From: Citrobacter gillenii
GTDB lineage: Bacteria > Pseudomonadota > Gammaproteobacteria > Enterobacterales > Enterobacteriaceae
Length of the DNA: 64,000 nucleotides
Assembly: GCF_013337685.1 (NCBI RefSeq)
Contig: NZ_SUQN01000005.1
Span: 372,001-436,000 of the forward strand
Direction: 5' to 3'
Both the position numbers and the translations under genes were made by a program. Below the pieces are notes generated by a model that was not told the origin of the DNA, made no database searches, and was given only the letters and a program-made list of their open reading frames with translations. Each line of letters begins with the position of its first letter. The stretch's first letter is position 1. This document shows positions 36,448-47,072 of this stretch, one piece after another.

Positions 36448-37323
36448 ATGGACAGAGTCATGGCGGCAACGGTGTTTAACCACATCTGCGATTTGGGCAG
36501 CCTGAGCGCCGCGGCGCGCGCGCTGGGGCTTTCCCGTCCGATGGTCAGTCGCTATCTCGACGAGATGGAAAAATGGGCGGGTGCAAGGTTAATCCACCGT
36601 TCATCGCGTCGGCTGACCATTACGCCCGCGGGGGAAGAGGCGTTAGTGAAGACGCGCTCGCTGGCGCAGCTGTCGCTGGATATTAGCGCCGCCAGCGCAG
36701 CAGAGATTCCTTCCGGCACGCTACGTGTGGCTTGCGCGCATTTTACTGCGATGCATATTTTGGCGCCGGTCCTGCCCGTTTTTCTGGCGCGTTTCCCTGA
36801 ACTGCGCATTGAGGTTGAGATTAACAATCAACCGGTGAGCCTGGTCGGTGAACGTATTGATGCGGCGATCCGCATTACGGATAATCCTGAACCGGGTACT
36901 ATCGCCCGTCGTCTGGGTGACTGTGAGTCGGTGTTATGCGCCTCTGCGGACTACCTGCGCCAGCATGGCATTCCGCAAACCCTGGACTGTCTCGCCCAGC
37001 ATAATTGCCTTTACTACAGCGGGTTTGCCGGAAAATCATGGCACTTTGATGATGAGCAGGGCAACGCTGTATCGGTGGCGATAAAGGGAAATCTCAGCGC
37101 GGGGATCTCTGCGCTATTATGTGAGTCGGCGTTGGCTGGTATGGGTATTGCGCTGGTGCCGGAACAAGAGGCGCGTGAAGGGCTGGCACGCGGCCAGTTG
37201 ATCCGGCTTTTGCCCCAACTCAAGCCGCGACGTCTGCCAATTTACGGCTTATACCTGTCTCGTGAGCATCAACCGGCAGGGCTGCGTCTGCTATTGGATG
37301 CCCTGCATGAGATTCTGGTCTGA
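36448..37323 (+). CDS. LysR-family transcriptional regulator
   Basis: A 291-residue LysR-type regulator: winged helix-turn-helix at about 1-60 (DLGSLSAAARALGLSRPMVSRYLDEME, ARLIHRSSRRLTITPAGE) and a periplasmic-binding-like effector domain from about 90 (GTLRVACAHFTAMHILAPVLP, GERIDAAIRI, ESALAGMGIALVPE). The ATG at 36448 starts the HTH normally; an upstream frame to 36361 is not needed. It is divergent from the MBL-fold gene (122-base gap) and likely controls it and itself. Confidence 0.88.
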   Translation: MDRVMAATVFNHICDLGSLSAAARALGLSRPMVSRYLDEMEKWAGARLIHRSSRRLTITPAGEEALVKTRSLAQLSLDISAASAAEIPSGTLRVACAHFTAMHILAPVLPVFLARFPELRIEVEINNQPVSLVGERIDAAIRITDNPEPGTIARRLGDCESVLCASADYLRQHGIPQTLDCLAQHNCLYYSGFAGKSWHFDDEQGNAVSVAIKGNLSAGISALLCESALAGMGIALVPEQEAREGLARGQLIRLLPQLKPRRLPIYGLYLSREHQPAGLRLLLDALHEILV

Positions 37324-37329
37324 ATATGT

Positions 37330-37507
37330 GAGCTGGGTCTGCCTGTAAATCAGACAAACCGCAGTTTGTGTTAAAAACACGGCGTCAGGTCGTGAGACTA
37401 TTCTTATCGCCCCTTCAAGAGCTAAGCCATCGTGAGTGCCGGAGATAAGCGCCGGATGGGGTCGGAACCCTTAAGCCTGCTAATAGAGCAGCCTTAAGGG
37501 TTTTTTT
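37330..37507 (+). ncRNA. Candidate structured RNA with intrinsic terminator
   Basis: The 496-base gap between the LysR gene and sufA holds a strong terminator at 37468-37507: CCCTTAAG-C-CTGCT, loop AATAG, AGCAG-C-CTTAAGGG, then seven Ts. Upstream of it are nested pairings CCAT (37427-37430)/ATGG (37456-37459) around CCGG (37439-37442)/CCGG (37452-37455). This looks like a folded RNA about 100-170 bases long rather than a plain 3' end. E. coli has an annotated small RNA, RydB, between ydiH and sufA; I cannot say whether this is its homologue. The 5' end is not fixed. It may instead be the LysR gene's 3' untranslated region. Confidence 0.5.
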
Positions 37508-37639
37508 ATTGTCTGTCTGCCGTTTTGCACGCGGTTACCTCTATTTCTCTGTCTTTCCCCTATCTCTTAAATAGACATTTTCTATACATCTTTTTGCGTT
37601 TTACCATGCTGAACGATTAACGGTTTGTAACCCATTATT

Positions 37640-37652
37640 TATCAAAGCATTG
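37640..37652 (+). promoter_or_regulatory. IHF site upstream of sufA
   Basis: TATCAAAGCATTG fits the IHF consensus WATCAANNNNTTR at every fixed position. In E. coli IHF bends the suf promoter so that distant OxyR can act; the site lies 168 bases before sufA here. Confidence 0.65.
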
Positions 37653-37753
37653 AACAAAATAATCCCTCTCTGTAAACCCTCGCCGCAGGGTCTATGCTTA
37701 ATAAAAGTAACCAAAAAGGGCGGTTAACCCGAATGCCCCTGCTGATCAGGGGT

Positions 37754-37772
37754 TGAAGTGATAATCATTATC
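37754..37772 (+). promoter_or_regulatory. Fur box upstream of sufA
   Basis: The 19 bases match the Fur consensus at 15 positions, with the symmetric core GTGATAATCATTATCAC. It lies 48 bases before the sufA start. Fur-Fe represses suf in E. coli through a site of this kind. Directly upstream, CCCCTG...CAGGGG (37736-37752) is an inverted repeat that could be part of the IscR site, which I could not confirm. Confidence 0.85.
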
Positions 37773-37819
37773 ACTAACATGGTGTTGTAGCGTGCAGGTT
37801 AATGACTCGAGGTAACCCT

Positions 37820-38188
37820 ATGGAATTGCATTCAGGAACATTTAATCCGAACGATTTTGCATGGCGTGGGTTGACGTTAACGTCAGCCGCAGCGGCGCAT
37901 ATTCGTGAGCTGGTGGCGAAACAGCCCGATATGCTGGGCGTGCGGTTAGGCGTGAAGCAAACAGGATGTGCGGGGTTTGGCTATGTGCTGGATACCGTCA
38001 GCCAACCGGAAAAAGACGATCTGGTGTTCGAAACCGATGGCGCCAGGCTGTATGTGCCGTTACAGGCGATGCCGTTTATTGACGGAACCGAAGTCGATTT
38101 TGTTCGTGAAGGATTAAATCAGTTATTTAAATTTCATAACCCGAAAGCCCAGAACGAATGCGGCTGTGGCGAAAGTTTTGGGGTATAG
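37820..38188 (+). CDS. sufA: SufA, A-type Fe-S carrier protein
   Basis: The 122-residue protein has the three cysteines of A-type carriers: one in KQTGCAGFG at about 50 and two in ECGCGES at about 114 and 116. It receives Fe-S clusters from the SufBCD scaffold and passes them to apoproteins. The ATG at 37820 follows GAGGTAAC and gives the E. coli length. First gene of sufABCDSE, the stress and iron-starvation Fe-S assembly system. Confidence 0.95.
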   Translation: MELHSGTFNPNDFAWRGLTLTSAAAAHIRELVAKQPDMLGVRLGVKQTGCAGFGYVLDTVSQPEKDDLVFETDGARLYVPLQAMPFIDGTEVDFVREGLNQLFKFHNPKAQNECGCGESFGV

Positions 38189-38196
38189 GCGGTACT

Positions 38197-39684
38197 ATGT
38201 CGCGTAACACTGAAGCAACTGACGATGTCAACACCTGGGCTGGCGGACACCTCAATTATAAAGAGGGATTCTTCACCCAACTAAAAACTGATGAACTGGC
38301 GAAGGGCATCAATGAAGAGGTCGTGCGGGCGATTTCCGCGAAACGCAACGAACCGGACTGGATGCTGGCATTTCGCCTGGATGCGTTTAAGGCGTGGCTG
38401 ACGATGGAGGAGCCGCACTGGTTAAAAGCGCATTACGATAAGCTGAATTATCAGGATTACAGCTATTACTCCGCACCTTCCTGCGGCAACTGCGATGAGA
38501 CCTGCGCCTCAGAGCCGGGAGCGGTACAGCAAACGGGCGCGAATGCGTTTTTAAGTAAAGAGGTTGAGGACGCTTTCGAACAACTTGGCGTGCCGGTACG
38601 TGAAGGGCGAGAAGTGGCGGTCGATGCCATTTTTGACTCGGTATCGGTGGCGACCACCTATCGTGAAAAGCTGGCTGAGCAAGGCATTATTTTCTGCTCG
38701 TTCGGTGAGGCCATTCATGATCACCCGGAACTGGTGAAAAAATATCTCGGCACGGTGGTGCCGGGCAACGACAATTTCTTTGCCGCGCTGAATGCGGCGG
38801 TTGCCTCAGACGGTACGTTTATCTATGTGCCGAAAGGCGTACGCTGCCCAATGGAGCTTTCCACCTATTTTCGTATTAATGCGGAAAAAACCGGGCAATT
38901 TGAACGCACTATCCTGGTGGCGGATGAAGGCAGCTACGTCAGCTACATTGAAGGATGTTCTGCTCCGGTGCGCGACAGCTATCAGCTGCACGCGGCGGTG
39001 GTGGAAGTGATCATCCACAAAGATGCTGAAGTGAAATACTCGACGGTGCAAAACTGGTTCCCTGGCGATGGCAACACCGGCGGCATTCTGAACTTCGTGA
39101 CCAAACGTGCACTGTGTGAAGGCGAAAACAGCAAAATGTCGTGGACCCAGTCGGAAACTGGCTCGGCCATCACCTGGAAATACCCCAGCTGTATTTTGCG
39201 CGGCGATAACTCCATCGGCGAATTCTACTCCGTTGCGTTGACCAGCGGTCATCAGCAGGCCGATACCGGCACCAAGATGATCCACATCGGCAAGAACACC
39301 AAATCGACCATTATCTCGAAAGGGATCTCCGCCGGGCACAGCCAGAACAGCTATCGCGGCCTGGTAAAAATCATGCCGACGGCCACCAACGCCCGTAACT
39401 ATACCCAGTGTGACTCGATGCTGATTGGTGCGGACTGCGGGGCGCACACCTTCCCGTACGTAGAGTGTCGCAACAACAGCGCCCATCTTGAACACGAAGC
39501 CACCACCTCACGTATTGGTGAAGATCAGCTGTTCTACTGTCTGCAGCGCGGTATCAGCGAAGAAGACGCCATCTCGATGATCGTCAACGGGTTCTGTAAA
39601 GACGTGTTCTCTGAACTGCCGCTGGAGTTCGCTGTTGAAGCGCAAAAACTTCTCGCCATCAGCCTTGAACACAGCGTCGGTTAA
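38197..39684 (+). CDS. sufB: SufB, Fe-S scaffold subunit
   Basis: The 495-residue protein is full length. SufB, with SufC and SufD, forms the scaffold on which clusters are built; it accepts persulfide sulfur from SufE. Cysteine motifs are visible in [12 protein letters not shown] at about 97-108 and [20 protein letters not shown] near 425, in the region of the acceptor cysteine and the SufBD interface. The ATG at 38197 is 8 bases after the sufA stop. Confidence 0.95.
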   Translation: MSRNTEATDDVNTWAGGHLNYKEGFFTQLKTDELAKGINEEVVRAISAKRNEPDWMLAFRLDAFKAWLTMEEPHWLKAHYDKLNYQDYSYYSAPSCGNCDETCASEPGAVQQTGANAFLSKEVEDAFEQLGVPVREGREVAVDAIFDSVSVATTYREKLAEQGIIFCSFGEAIHDHPELVKKYLGTVVPGNDNFFAALNAAVASDGTFIYVPKGVRCPMELSTYFRINAEKTGQFERTILVADEGSYVSYIEGCSAPVRDSYQLHAAVVEVIIHKDAEVKYSTVQNWFPGDGNTGGILNFVTKRALCEGENSKMSWTQSETGSAITWKYPSCILRGDNSIGEFYSVALTSGHQQADTGTKMIHIGKNTKSTIISKGISAGHSQNSYRGLVKIMPTATNARNYTQCDSMLIGADCGAHTFPYVECRNNSAHLEHEATTSRIGEDQLFYCLQRGISEEDAISMIVNGFCKDVFSELPLEFAVEAQKLLAISLEHSVG

Positions 39685-39700
39685 AATTTAAGGAAAGCAC

Positions 39701-40447
39701 ATGTTAAGCATTAAAGATTTACAGGTCAGCGTCGAAGAGAAGGCGATCCTGCGCGGGCTGAGCCTGGAGGTCCGCCCGGGTGAAGTTCACGCCATTATGG
39801 GACCGAACGGTTCAGGAAAAAGCACGCTGTCGGCAACATTGGCCGGGCGTGATGATTATGCCGTCACCGGGGGAACGGTGGAATTTAACGGTAAAGATTT
39901 ACTGGAACTGTCGCCGGAAGACCGGGCCGGTGAAGGCATCTTTATGGCGTTTCAATACCCGGTGGAAATTCCCGGCGTCAGCAATCAGTTTTTCCTGCAA
40001 ACCGCGCTTAATGCAGTGCGCGGTTACCGTGGCGAAGACGCACTGGATCGATTCGACTTCCAGGATTTGATGGAGGAGAAAATCGCGCTGTTGAAAATGC
40101 CGGAGGATTTGCTCACCCGCTCGGTAAACGTCGGTTTCTCCGGCGGTGAGAAAAAACGCAATGATATTTTGCAGATGGCGGTGCTGGAGCCTCAGCTGTG
40201 CATTCTCGACGAGTCTGATTCGGGGTTGGATATTGATGCGCTAAAAATTGTCGCTGATGGCGTCAATTCGCTGCGCGACGGCAAGCGTTCATTCATTATT
40301 GTCACCCACTATCAGCGCATCCTCGACTATATCAAACCCGATTACGTCCATGTTTTGTATCAGGGACGCATTGTTAAGTCCGGCGATTTCACGCTGGTTA
40401 AACAGCTGGAGGAGCAAGGATATGGCTGGCTTAGTGAACAGCAGTAA
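39701..40447 (+). CDS. sufC: SufC, ABC-type ATPase of Fe-S assembly
   Basis: The 248-residue ATPase has Walker A GPNGSGKST at about 34-42, Q-loop FQYPVEIPG, signature FSGGEKKR at about 150 and Walker B LCILDESDSGLD at about 166-177; the E-S-D variation after Walker B is typical of SufC. ATP turnover drives shape changes in SufBD. An AAGGAAAG ribosome site precedes it. The end overlaps the start of sufD by 26 bases. Confidence 0.95.
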   Translation: MLSIKDLQVSVEEKAILRGLSLEVRPGEVHAIMGPNGSGKSTLSATLAGRDDYAVTGGTVEFNGKDLLELSPEDRAGEGIFMAFQYPVEIPGVSNQFFLQTALNAVRGYRGEDALDRFDFQDLMEEKIALLKMPEDLLTRSVNVGFSGGEKKRNDILQMAVLEPQLCILDESDSGLDIDALKIVADGVNSLRDGKRSFIIVTHYQRILDYIKPDYVHVLYQGRIVKSGDFTLVKQLEEQGYGWLSEQQ

Positions 40448-41693
40448 TGTGCTGCAGCAGTGGCATCACTTGTTTGAGTCACAGGGCGAAACCCGCTCGC
40501 AGCACGCGCAGCAGCACTTACAGCAGATGCTGCGTCTTGGGCTGCCTACGCGTAAGCATGAAGACTGGAAATACACGCCGCTGGAAGGATTAACCAGTAG
40601 CCAGTTTGTTAGTCATCTTGCCGCGATAACCCCGGCGCAGTGCGAGGCGTTAGCCGCTGGCATTGATGCTGTGCGTCTGGTGTTTGTCGACGGGCAATTC
40701 TGCGAAGCGCTTAGCGACAGCACGGACGGTAGCGGCTTTGACATTACCGTTGACGATGCGCACCTGTCGCTACCGGCACCGATTCAGCCAGAGGTTTTTC
40801 TGCATCTGACGGAAAGCCTGTCGCGCAGTGTGACGCATATCAAGGTGAAGCGTAATCAGCGCCCGGCGAAACCGCTACTGTTGATGCACATCACCCAGGG
40901 AGTGGCGGGCGATGACGTCAATACCGCGCATTATCGCCACCACCTTGAACTGGCGGAGGGCGCAGAAGCCACCATCATCGAACATTTTGTCAGCCTCAAT
41001 GCGCTGAAGCACTTTACCGGCGCGCGCGTTACGATGAACGTGGCGGCCAATGCCCACTTGCAGCATATCAAGCTGGCGTTTGAGAACCCGGTCAGCCATC
41101 ACTTCGCCCATAACGACATTCAGTTGGGCGCAGATGCTACGGCGGTGAGCCACAGCTTTTTGCTCGGCGACGCGGTGTTGCGCCATAACACCAGCACCCA
41201 ACTGAACGGCGAAAACACCACGCTGCGGATTAACAGTCTGGCGATGCCGGTGAAAAACGAAGTCTGCGATACCCGCACCTGGCTTGAGCATAACAAAGGC
41301 TATTGCAACAGCCGCCAACTGCATAAAACCATCGTCAGCGATAAAGGTCGGGCGGTGTTCAATGGTCTGATCAACGTTGCGCAGCACGCGATTAAAACCG
41401 ACGGACAGATGACGAACAATAATTTGCTGCTCGGTAAGCTGTCGGAAGTGGACACCAAACCGCAACTGGAAATCTATGCCGATGACGTGAAATGCAGCCA
41501 CGGCGCGACGGTAGGGCGGATCGACGATGAGCAGATGTTCTATCTGCGCTCGCGTGGGATAGGCCAGCAAGATGCTCAACAGATGATTCTCTATGCGTTT
41601 GCCGCTGAGCTGACGGAAGCCCTGAGCGATGAAACGCTTAAACAACAGGTTCTGGCGCGTATAGCCCAACGCCTGCCGGGAGGCGTAGCATGA
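40422..41693 (+). CDS. sufD: SufD, Fe-S scaffold subunit
   Basis: The 423-residue SufB paralogue needed for iron entry into the scaffold. Family segments: [13 protein letters not shown] at about 44-56, [34 protein letters not shown] and [22 protein letters not shown], which includes the conserved cysteine and histidine near 358-360. The ATG at 40422 follows AGGAGCAAGG inside the end of sufC. Confidence 0.95.
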   Translation: MAGLVNSSNVLQQWHHLFESQGETRSQHAQQHLQQMLRLGLPTRKHEDWKYTPLEGLTSSQFVSHLAAITPAQCEALAAGIDAVRLVFVDGQFCEALSDSTDGSGFDITVDDAHLSLPAPIQPEVFLHLTESLSRSVTHIKVKRNQRPAKPLLLMHITQGVAGDDVNTAHYRHHLELAEGAEATIIEHFVSLNALKHFTGARVTMNVAANAHLQHIKLAFENPVSHHFAHNDIQLGADATAVSHSFLLGDAVLRHNTSTQLNGENTTLRINSLAMPVKNEVCDTRTWLEHNKGYCNSRQLHKTIVSDKGRAVFNGLINVAQHAIKTDGQMTNNNLLLGKLSEVDTKPQLEIYADDVKCSHGATVGRIDDEQMFYLRSRGIGQQDAQQMILYAFAAELTEALSDETLKQQVLARIAQRLPGGVA

Positions 41694-42910
41694 CATTTCC
41701 GATTGAAAAAGTGCGGGCCGATTTTCCGGTCCTGACCCGTGAAGTGAACGGCCTGCCGCTGGCGTATCTGGACAGCGCTGCCAGCGCGCAAAAGCCGAAT
41801 CAGGTGATTGATGCCGAAGCTGAGTTTTACCGCCATGGCTATGCGGCGGTTCACCGTGGTATTCATACCCTAAGCGCCCAGGCGACGGAAAAAATGGAGA
41901 ATGTGCGTAAGCTGGCGTCGCTGTTTATTAATGCCCGCTCCGCTGAAGAACTGGTATTTGTGCGTGGCACGACCGAGGGCATTAATCTGGTAGCCAACAG
42001 TTGGGGCACCAGCAATGTGCGGGCGGGGGATAACATCATCATCAGTGAGATGGAACACCACGCCAACATCGTGCCATGGCAGATGCTGTGTGCCCGCGTG
42101 GGTGCTGAGCTGCGTGTCATCCCCCTGAATGCTGATGGCACCTTGCAGTTGGATACTCTGCCAACTCTGTTCGACGAACGCACCCAACTGCTGGCGATTA
42201 CCCATGTATCCAACGTGCTGGGTACCGAAAACCCGTTAGCAGAGATGATTGCGCTGGCGCATCAGCACGGGGCAAAAGTGCTGGTCGATGGCGCGCAGGC
42301 GGTGATGCACCATAAAGTAGACATGCAGGCGCTGGATTGCGACTTTTATGTTTTCTCCGCCCATAAGCTGTATGGACCCACCGGCATTGGCGTGCTGTAT
42401 GCCCGTGAGTCGCTGTTGCAGGAGATGCCGCCCTGGGAAGGCGGGGGTTCAATGATAGCAACGGTTAGCCTGAGCCAGGGAACCACCTGGACGAAAGCGC
42501 CGTGGCGTTTTGAAGCGGGAACGCCCAATACCGGCGGTATTATCGGCCTGGGCGCTGCCATTGAATATGTGAGTGCGCTGGGTCTGGATAACATCAGCGA
42601 GTACGAGCAGTTCATGATGTGCTACGCGCTAGAACAGCTGGCCAGTGTGCCGGATCTGACGTTGTACGGTCCGCAGGAGCGTCTGGGCGTCATCGCGTTT
42701 AACCTCGGTAAACACCACGCCTACGACGTGGGTAGTTTTCTTGATAACTACGGTATTGCCGTACGCACCGGGCACCACTGCGCCATGCCGTTGATGGCAT
42801 ATTATAACGTCCCTGCGATGTGCCGGGCCTCGATTGCCATGTACAACACTCAGGAAGAGGTGGATCGACTGGTAACGGGACTTAAACGTATTCATCACTT
42901 ATTGGGATAA
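41690..42910 (+). CDS. sufS: SufS, cysteine desulfurase
   Basis: The 406-residue PLP enzyme takes sulfur from cysteine and hands it to SufE. The PLP lysine is in [13 protein letters not shown] at about 226, the active cysteine in [11 protein letters not shown] at about 364, and the cofactor histidine in [12 protein letters not shown] near 123. Its ATG overlaps the sufD stop by 4 bases. Confidence 0.96.
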   Translation: MTFPIEKVRADFPVLTREVNGLPLAYLDSAASAQKPNQVIDAEAEFYRHGYAAVHRGIHTLSAQATEKMENVRKLASLFINARSAEELVFVRGTTEGINLVANSWGTSNVRAGDNIIISEMEHHANIVPWQMLCARVGAELRVIPLNADGTLQLDTLPTLFDERTQLLAITHVSNVLGTENPLAEMIALAHQHGAKVLVDGAQAVMHHKVDMQALDCDFYVFSAHKLYGPTGIGVLYARESLLQEMPPWEGGGSMIATVSLSQGTTWTKAPWRFEAGTPNTGGIIGLGAAIEYVSALGLDNISEYEQFMMCYALEQLASVPDLTLYGPQERLGVIAFNLGKHHAYDVGSFLDNYGIAVRTGHHCAMPLMAYYNVPAMCRASIAMYNTQEEVDRLVTGLKRIHHLLG

Positions 42911-42922
42911 CAGGGAGGGGGT

Positions 42923-43339
42923 ATGGCTGCGCTACCGGATAAAGAAAAGTTGTTGCGTAATTTTCTGCGCTGCGCGAACTGGGAAGAGAAGTATCTGTAT
43001 ATCATTGAATTAGGTCAGCGTTTACCAGAATTAAATGCTGATGATCGCTGTGAGAAAAATAGTATTCAGGGCTGTCAGAGTCAGGTATGGATAACAATGC
43101 GTCAGAATGCTGACGGAATTATTGAATTACAGGGCGACAGTGATGCGGCAATTGTGAAAGGACTGATTGCTGTGGTATTCATTTTATATGATCGAATGAC
43201 TGCCGAAGATATTGTGCGTTTTGATGTGCGTCCGTGGTTCGAGAAAATGGCACTGACGCAACATCTCACGCCATCGCGTTCACAGGGGCTGGAAGCGATG
43301 ATTCGCGCTATTCGTACGCAAGCGGCAACTCTTAGCTAA
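42923..43339 (+). CDS. sufE: SufE, sulfur acceptor and activator of SufS
   Basis: The 138-residue protein carries the persulfide cysteine in [10 protein letters not shown] at about 51. It stimulates SufS and carries sulfur to SufB. It lies 12 bases after sufS behind GGGAGGGGG and is the last suf gene. Confidence 0.95.
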   Translation: MAALPDKEKLLRNFLRCANWEEKYLYIIELGQRLPELNADDRCEKNSIQGCQSQVWITMRQNADGIIELQGDSDAAIVKGLIAVVFILYDRMTAEDIVRFDVRPWFEKMALTQHLTPSRSQGLEAMIRAIRTQAATLS

Positions 43340-43404
43340 ACTGATAAAACACGTTATCCGGCAAACCTTGCAAGATAACGCTGAGCAGATTTATGCAATG
43401 ACTC

Positions 43405-43439
43405 GTCGGCCGGATACCGCAGCAGCCGTTATCCGGCAA
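43405..43439. repeat. REP-like unit between sufE and ldtE
   Basis: GTCGGCCGGATACCGCAGCA followed by GCCGTTATCCGGC has REP arms. A second GTTATCCGGCAA copy lies about 70 bases upstream at 43351. No T-rich terminator is seen, so this repeat probably marks the 3' end of the suf transcript. Confidence 0.65.
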
Positions 43440-43462
43440 TAACGCCAGGGGGGTGAGTGAGT

Positions 43463-44464
43463 ATGAAACGCGCGTCTATTATTACTCTAATGCTAATTGG
43501 CGCTTACAGCGCTATACAGGCCGCCTGGGCGGTCGATTATCCTTTGCCTGCGGCGAACAGTCGTCTTGTCGGGCAGAATCAAACCTACACCGTGCAGGAA
43601 GGCGATAAAAACTTGCAGGCAATAGCCCGCCGGTTTGATACCGCCGCGATGCTGATCCTCGAAGCGAATAATACGATCGCCCCGGTACCCAGCCCCGGCA
43701 CCCTGATTACGATTCCTTCGCAACTGCTGTTACCGGATGCGCCGCGCGAAGGTATTATTGTTAATCTGGCAGAATTGCGTCTGTATTATTTCCCGCCGGG
43801 AGAGAATATTGTTCAGGTATTCCCGATTGGCATTGGTTTACAGGGACTGGAGACCCCGGTGATGGAAACTCGGGTGGGACAGAAAATCCCTAACCCTACA
43901 TGGACCCCAACACCAGGCATCCGTAAGCGTTCTCTGGAGCGCGGCATTACGCTACCCCCTGTAGTGCCCGCCGGGCCCAATAATCCGTTAGGACGCTTTG
44001 CGCTGCGTCTGGCGCATGGAAACGGTGAATACCTCATCCACGGTACCAGCGCACCCGACAGTGTAGGCCTGCGCGTCAGCTCTGGCTGTATTCGCATGAA
44101 CGCGCCGGACATCAAAGCCCTGTTTGCTCAGGTCAGAACCGGCACGCCGGTCAGAGTGATTAATGAGCCGATAAAGTACGCCATCGAGCCTAACGGCATG
44201 CGTTATGTTGAAGTGCACCGACCTTTGTCGCCAGAGGAAGAACAAAACGTACAGACCATGCCGTATGTACTGCCAGCCGGTTTTACCCAGTTTAAAGACA
44301 GTAAAGCCGTAGACCTGGGGCTGGTGGATCGGGCGCTGTATCGTCGGGCAGGTTATCCGGTTACCGTTACGGCCGGGCAGGCACCGATTGTGGCCAACGG
44401 GCCAGAGGTGAAGTCGGCACAGAATGGATTGCCAGAAGCAGGGGACGTGCGGACGATGCAGTAA
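43463..44464 (+). CDS. ldtE: LdtE, L,D-transpeptidase
   Basis: The 333-residue protein has a signal peptide (AAWA cleavage near residue 23), a LysM-type segment ([24 protein letters not shown] at about 41-74) and a YkuD catalytic domain with [17 protein letters not shown] and IRMNAPD; the cysteine at about 208 is the nucleophile. E. coli LdtE (YnhG) makes 3-3 cross-links in peptidoglycan. The ATG at 43463 is used; a GTG two codons earlier is possible. Confidence 0.92.
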   Translation: MKRASIITLMLIGAYSAIQAAWAVDYPLPAANSRLVGQNQTYTVQEGDKNLQAIARRFDTAAMLILEANNTIAPVPSPGTLITIPSQLLLPDAPREGIIVNLAELRLYYFPPGENIVQVFPIGIGLQGLETPVMETRVGQKIPNPTWTPTPGIRKRSLERGITLPPVVPAGPNNPLGRFALRLAHGNGEYLIHGTSAPDSVGLRVSSGCIRMNAPDIKALFAQVRTGTPVRVINEPIKYAIEPNGMRYVEVHRPLSPEEEQNVQTMPYVLPAGFTQFKDSKAVDLGLVDRALYRRAGYPVTVTAGQAPIVANGPEVKSAQNGLPEAGDVRTMQ

Positions 44465-44486
44465 CAGGGAAGGAGGAATGAAGGGC

Positions 44487-44516
44487 AAAAAAAATGGCGC
44501 ACAATGTGCGCCATTT
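44487..44516 (-). terminator. lpp intrinsic terminator
   Basis: AAATGGCGCACA and TGTGCGCCATTT form a near-continuous 12-bp stem, followed on the minus strand by a run of Ts. It lies 17 bases past the lpp stop, as expected for this highly expressed gene. Confidence 0.9.
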
Positions 44517-44533
44517 CTATTACACAGATACTA

Positions 44534-44782
<249 letters not shown>

Positions 44783-44814
44783 CTAGATTGAGTTAATCTC
44801 CATGTAGCGTTACA

Positions 44815-44845
44815 AGTATTACACAAAGCTTTTTAGGTTGAGAAT
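44815..44845 (-). promoter_or_regulatory. lpp promoter
   Basis: The minus strand has TAATACT (44821-44815) as -10 and an A+T-rich upstream stretch with CTCAACCTAAAAAGC, matching the well-known E. coli lpp promoter and leader; the leader keeps ATCTAGAGGGTATTAATA before the ATG. A strong constitutive promoter is expected. Confidence 0.8.
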
Positions 44846-45023
44846 ATTTTTTTGATGCGAATGCACTTATTTTTGATCGTTCGCTCAAAGAAGCATCGAA
44901 TTGTGCAAAAACGGCTAAAAACCCGAGTGAAAACAGAAAGCTTCCATCGGATTCATCTTAGATAATCTCTAATTAGATAGTGAAATCCGATTTGATTTTT
45001 TATTAATAGTAGCTATCGCGGAA

Positions 45024-45050
45024 ATAAAAAAAGCGCCGCAAGGGCGCTTT
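45024..45050 (-). terminator. pykF intrinsic terminator
   Basis: AAAGCGCC and GGCGCTTT form an 8-bp stem with a 5-base loop, followed by a T run on the minus strand. It also has Ts on the plus side, so it could work in both directions. Confidence 0.85.
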
Positions 45051-45078
45051 TTAGGCAAATTAATTCCCGATGGAATTA

Positions 45079-46500
45079 TTACAGCACGTGAACAGATGCC
45101 GTGTTGGTGGTGCCGCTCGGTACCAGCGCACCGGAAACCATCACTACAACGTCACCTTTCTGTGCCAGGCCGCGCTCAACTAACTGCAGCGCAACTTCTT
45201 TACCCAGACGGTAGAAATCATCAGTAGAAGCGATTTCTTTCACCAAGTGCGGCACCACGCCTTTGCTGAGAACCAGCTGACGCGCAGTCACTTCGTTGGT
45301 GGTCAGCGCCAGAATGGTCGCGTTCGGGAAGTATTTACGTACGGCTTTAGCGGATTTACCACCCTGGGTCGCTACGACGATCAGCGGAGCTTCCAGTTTT
45401 TCAGCGGTTTCTACAGCACCACGGCAAACGGCTTCGGTAATACGCAGTTTGCGGTTGTCATGGCTGTTGTCCAGACGGCTGGTCATCACGCGGTCGGTAC
45501 GTTCGCAGATGGTTGCCATGATAGAAACGGCTTCCAGCGGGTATTTACCTTTAGCGGATTCACCAGACAGCATGACTGCATCAGTACCGTCGAGGATGGC
45601 GTTTGCCACGTCACCGGCTTCAGCACGGGTCGGACGTGGGTTTTTGATCATGGAGTCCAGCATCTGAGTCGCGGTGATAACCACTTTACGTGCGCGTACG
45701 CATTTTTCGATCATCATCTTCTGCGCGAAGATAACTTCTTCAACCGGGATTTCTACGCCCAGATCGCCACGTGCAACCATGATGCCGTCAGACGCTTCGA
45801 GGATCTCGTCGAAGTTGTTCAGGCCTTCCTGGTTTTCGATTTTGGAGATGATCTGAATGTTTTCGCCGCCGTGCGCTTTCAGGTGCTCACGAATTTCAAT
45901 GACGTCAGAACGTTTACGGATAAAGGACGCCGCAACGAAGTCAACGCCTTGCTCGCAACCGAAGATCAGGTCCTGTTTGTCTTTTTCAGCCAGTGCTGGC
46001 AGCGCGATAGAAACGCCCGGCAGGTTAACGCCTTTGTTTTCGCCCAGGTCGCCGTTGTTCAGCACTTTACAGATAACTTTGTTACCTTCGATTGCGGTAA
46101 CTTCCATGCCGATCAGACCATCGTCAACCAGCACGGTGTTGCCAACGGACAGGTCATTGGTGAAGCCTTCATAAGTAACAGCAACGATTTCGTTGTTACC
46201 TACGACAGATTTGTCGGTGGTGAACGTGAAGGTCTGACCCGCTTTCAGAGAAACGTCGTTACCGCCTTCCAGTTTAATGGTACGGATTTCCGGACCTTTG
46301 GTGTCGAGCAGGATGGCCGCTTTCTTGCCGGTCTTGCTCATCACGTTGCGCAAGTTCTTAATGCGCTGACCGTGTTCTGCGTAATCGCCGTGGGAGAAGT
46401 TCAGACGCATGACGTTCATGCCCGCGTCCAGCATTTTGGTTAACATCTCTTCGGATTCGGTTTTCGGACCGATGGTGCAAACAATTTTCGTCTTTTTCAT
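45079..46500 (-). CDS. pykF: Pyruvate kinase I
   Basis: The 473-residue fructose-1,6-bisphosphate-activated type I pyruvate kinase makes pyruvate and ATP from PEP and ADP. Signature [11 protein letters not shown] at about 28-38, [11 protein letters not shown], the catalytic lysine region [10 protein letters not shown] at about 217-226, and [10 protein letters not shown] follow in order. Relative to E. coli PykF there are about 3 extra residues in the C-terminal domain ([14 protein letters not shown]). It opposes ppsA, and both are Cra targets with opposite sign. Confidence 0.96.
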   Translation of the reverse strand: MKKTKIVCTIGPKTESEEMLTKMLDAGMNVMRLNFSHGDYAEHGQRIKNLRNVMSKTGKKAAILLDTKGPEIRTIKLEGGNDVSLKAGQTFTFTTDKSVVGNNEIVAVTYEGFTNDLSVGNTVLVDDGLIGMEVTAIEGNKVICKVLNNGDLGENKGVNLPGVSIALPALAEKDKQDLIFGCEQGVDFVAASFIRKRSDVIEIREHLKAHGGENIQIISKIENQEGLNNFDEILEASDGIMVARGDLGVEIPVEEVIFAQKMMIEKCVRARKVVITATQMLDSMIKNPRPTRAEAGDVANAILDGTDAVMLSGESAKGKYPLEAVSIMATICERTDRVMTSRLDNSHDNRKLRITEAVCRGAVETAEKLEAPLIVVATQGGKSAKAVRKYFPNATILALTTNEVTARQLVLSKGVVPHLVKEIASTDDFYRLGKEVALQLVERGLAQKGDVVVMVSGALVPSGTTNTASVHVL

Positions 46501-47072
46501 GACAGTCTTAGTCTTTAAGTTGAGAAGGATATGGAAATCTGGCTTCCGTCGCGCACGGATGGGAAGCTAAACCTGAGTTACGAAAGTTGTGATGCCTCGC
46601 TCTAAGGATAGGTGACATCGAAAGAGCGTGCAGAGGAATGTGTGCTTGCGTTTCAGCCCAACGGGTAGGAGAGTTTTGTAGTCGTTGAGTTTTACAGGTC
46701 AATGTGCTGAAACCATTCAAGAGACAATTGGCGCGCATTATACGCTGAAAATTATCTAAAAGGAAAATGGAAACGGTGTTTCAAAAGCGTTCTGTGCAGT
46801 TTCACGAAAAAATATTCACGAATTTGTTCATTGCTATGGATAAAGAGGTTGTCCGCAGCGGTGGTCTGTTGCGCAACAACACGAGGTTCTTCATTCCCGG
46901 CTCTTGCAAACGACAATAGTGCAAAACAGTTATTCCTTAAAGTTATATCAAATTCTTTTTAATTCATATCAAAAGCCCATTTCCCTGATTACACTCGTTT
47001 GGACATCCATACTGCTAAACAGCCAAAAGCGTTAGCAGGATAACGATAAGCAGCAGCGGATACCCAAACGAC
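46501..47072. promoter_or_regulatory. pykF promoter with Cra site; upstream region of metN-like gene
   Basis: This 572-base gap has no reading frame I support. The pykF -10 is TATAAT on the minus strand (46742-46737). Downstream of the expected start point, GCTGAAACCATTCAAG at 46706-46721 is a strong Cra operator, suited to block RNA polymerase. The pykF leader is then about 230 bases long. Between about 46745 and 47072 must lie the promoter of the methionine-type transporter; GGACATCCATACTGCT at 47001-47016 only faintly resembles tandem MetJ boxes. Confidence 0.75.

Noticed and set aside
37736-37752. CCCCTG...CAGGGG inverted repeat as an IscR type 2 site
   Set aside because: Only the outer arms fit the IscR consensus; the central bases do not, so I mention it with the Fur box and do not annotate it separately.
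38806-39495. 229-codon minus-strand frame inside sufB
   Set aside because: Antisense shadow; sufB is complete and conserved throughout.
45247-46443. Long open frame (398 codons) on the plus strand opposite pykF
   Set aside because: It is the mirror frame of a highly expressed gene with biased codons; the protein is rich in His, Phe, Val and Gln in the way antisense frames are, and pykF itself is certain.
47001-47016. GGACATCCATACTGCT as tandem MetJ boxes before the metN-like gene
   Set aside because: Each 8-base unit matches AGACGTCT at only 5 positions, so it is too weak to call; noted only as a place to test.
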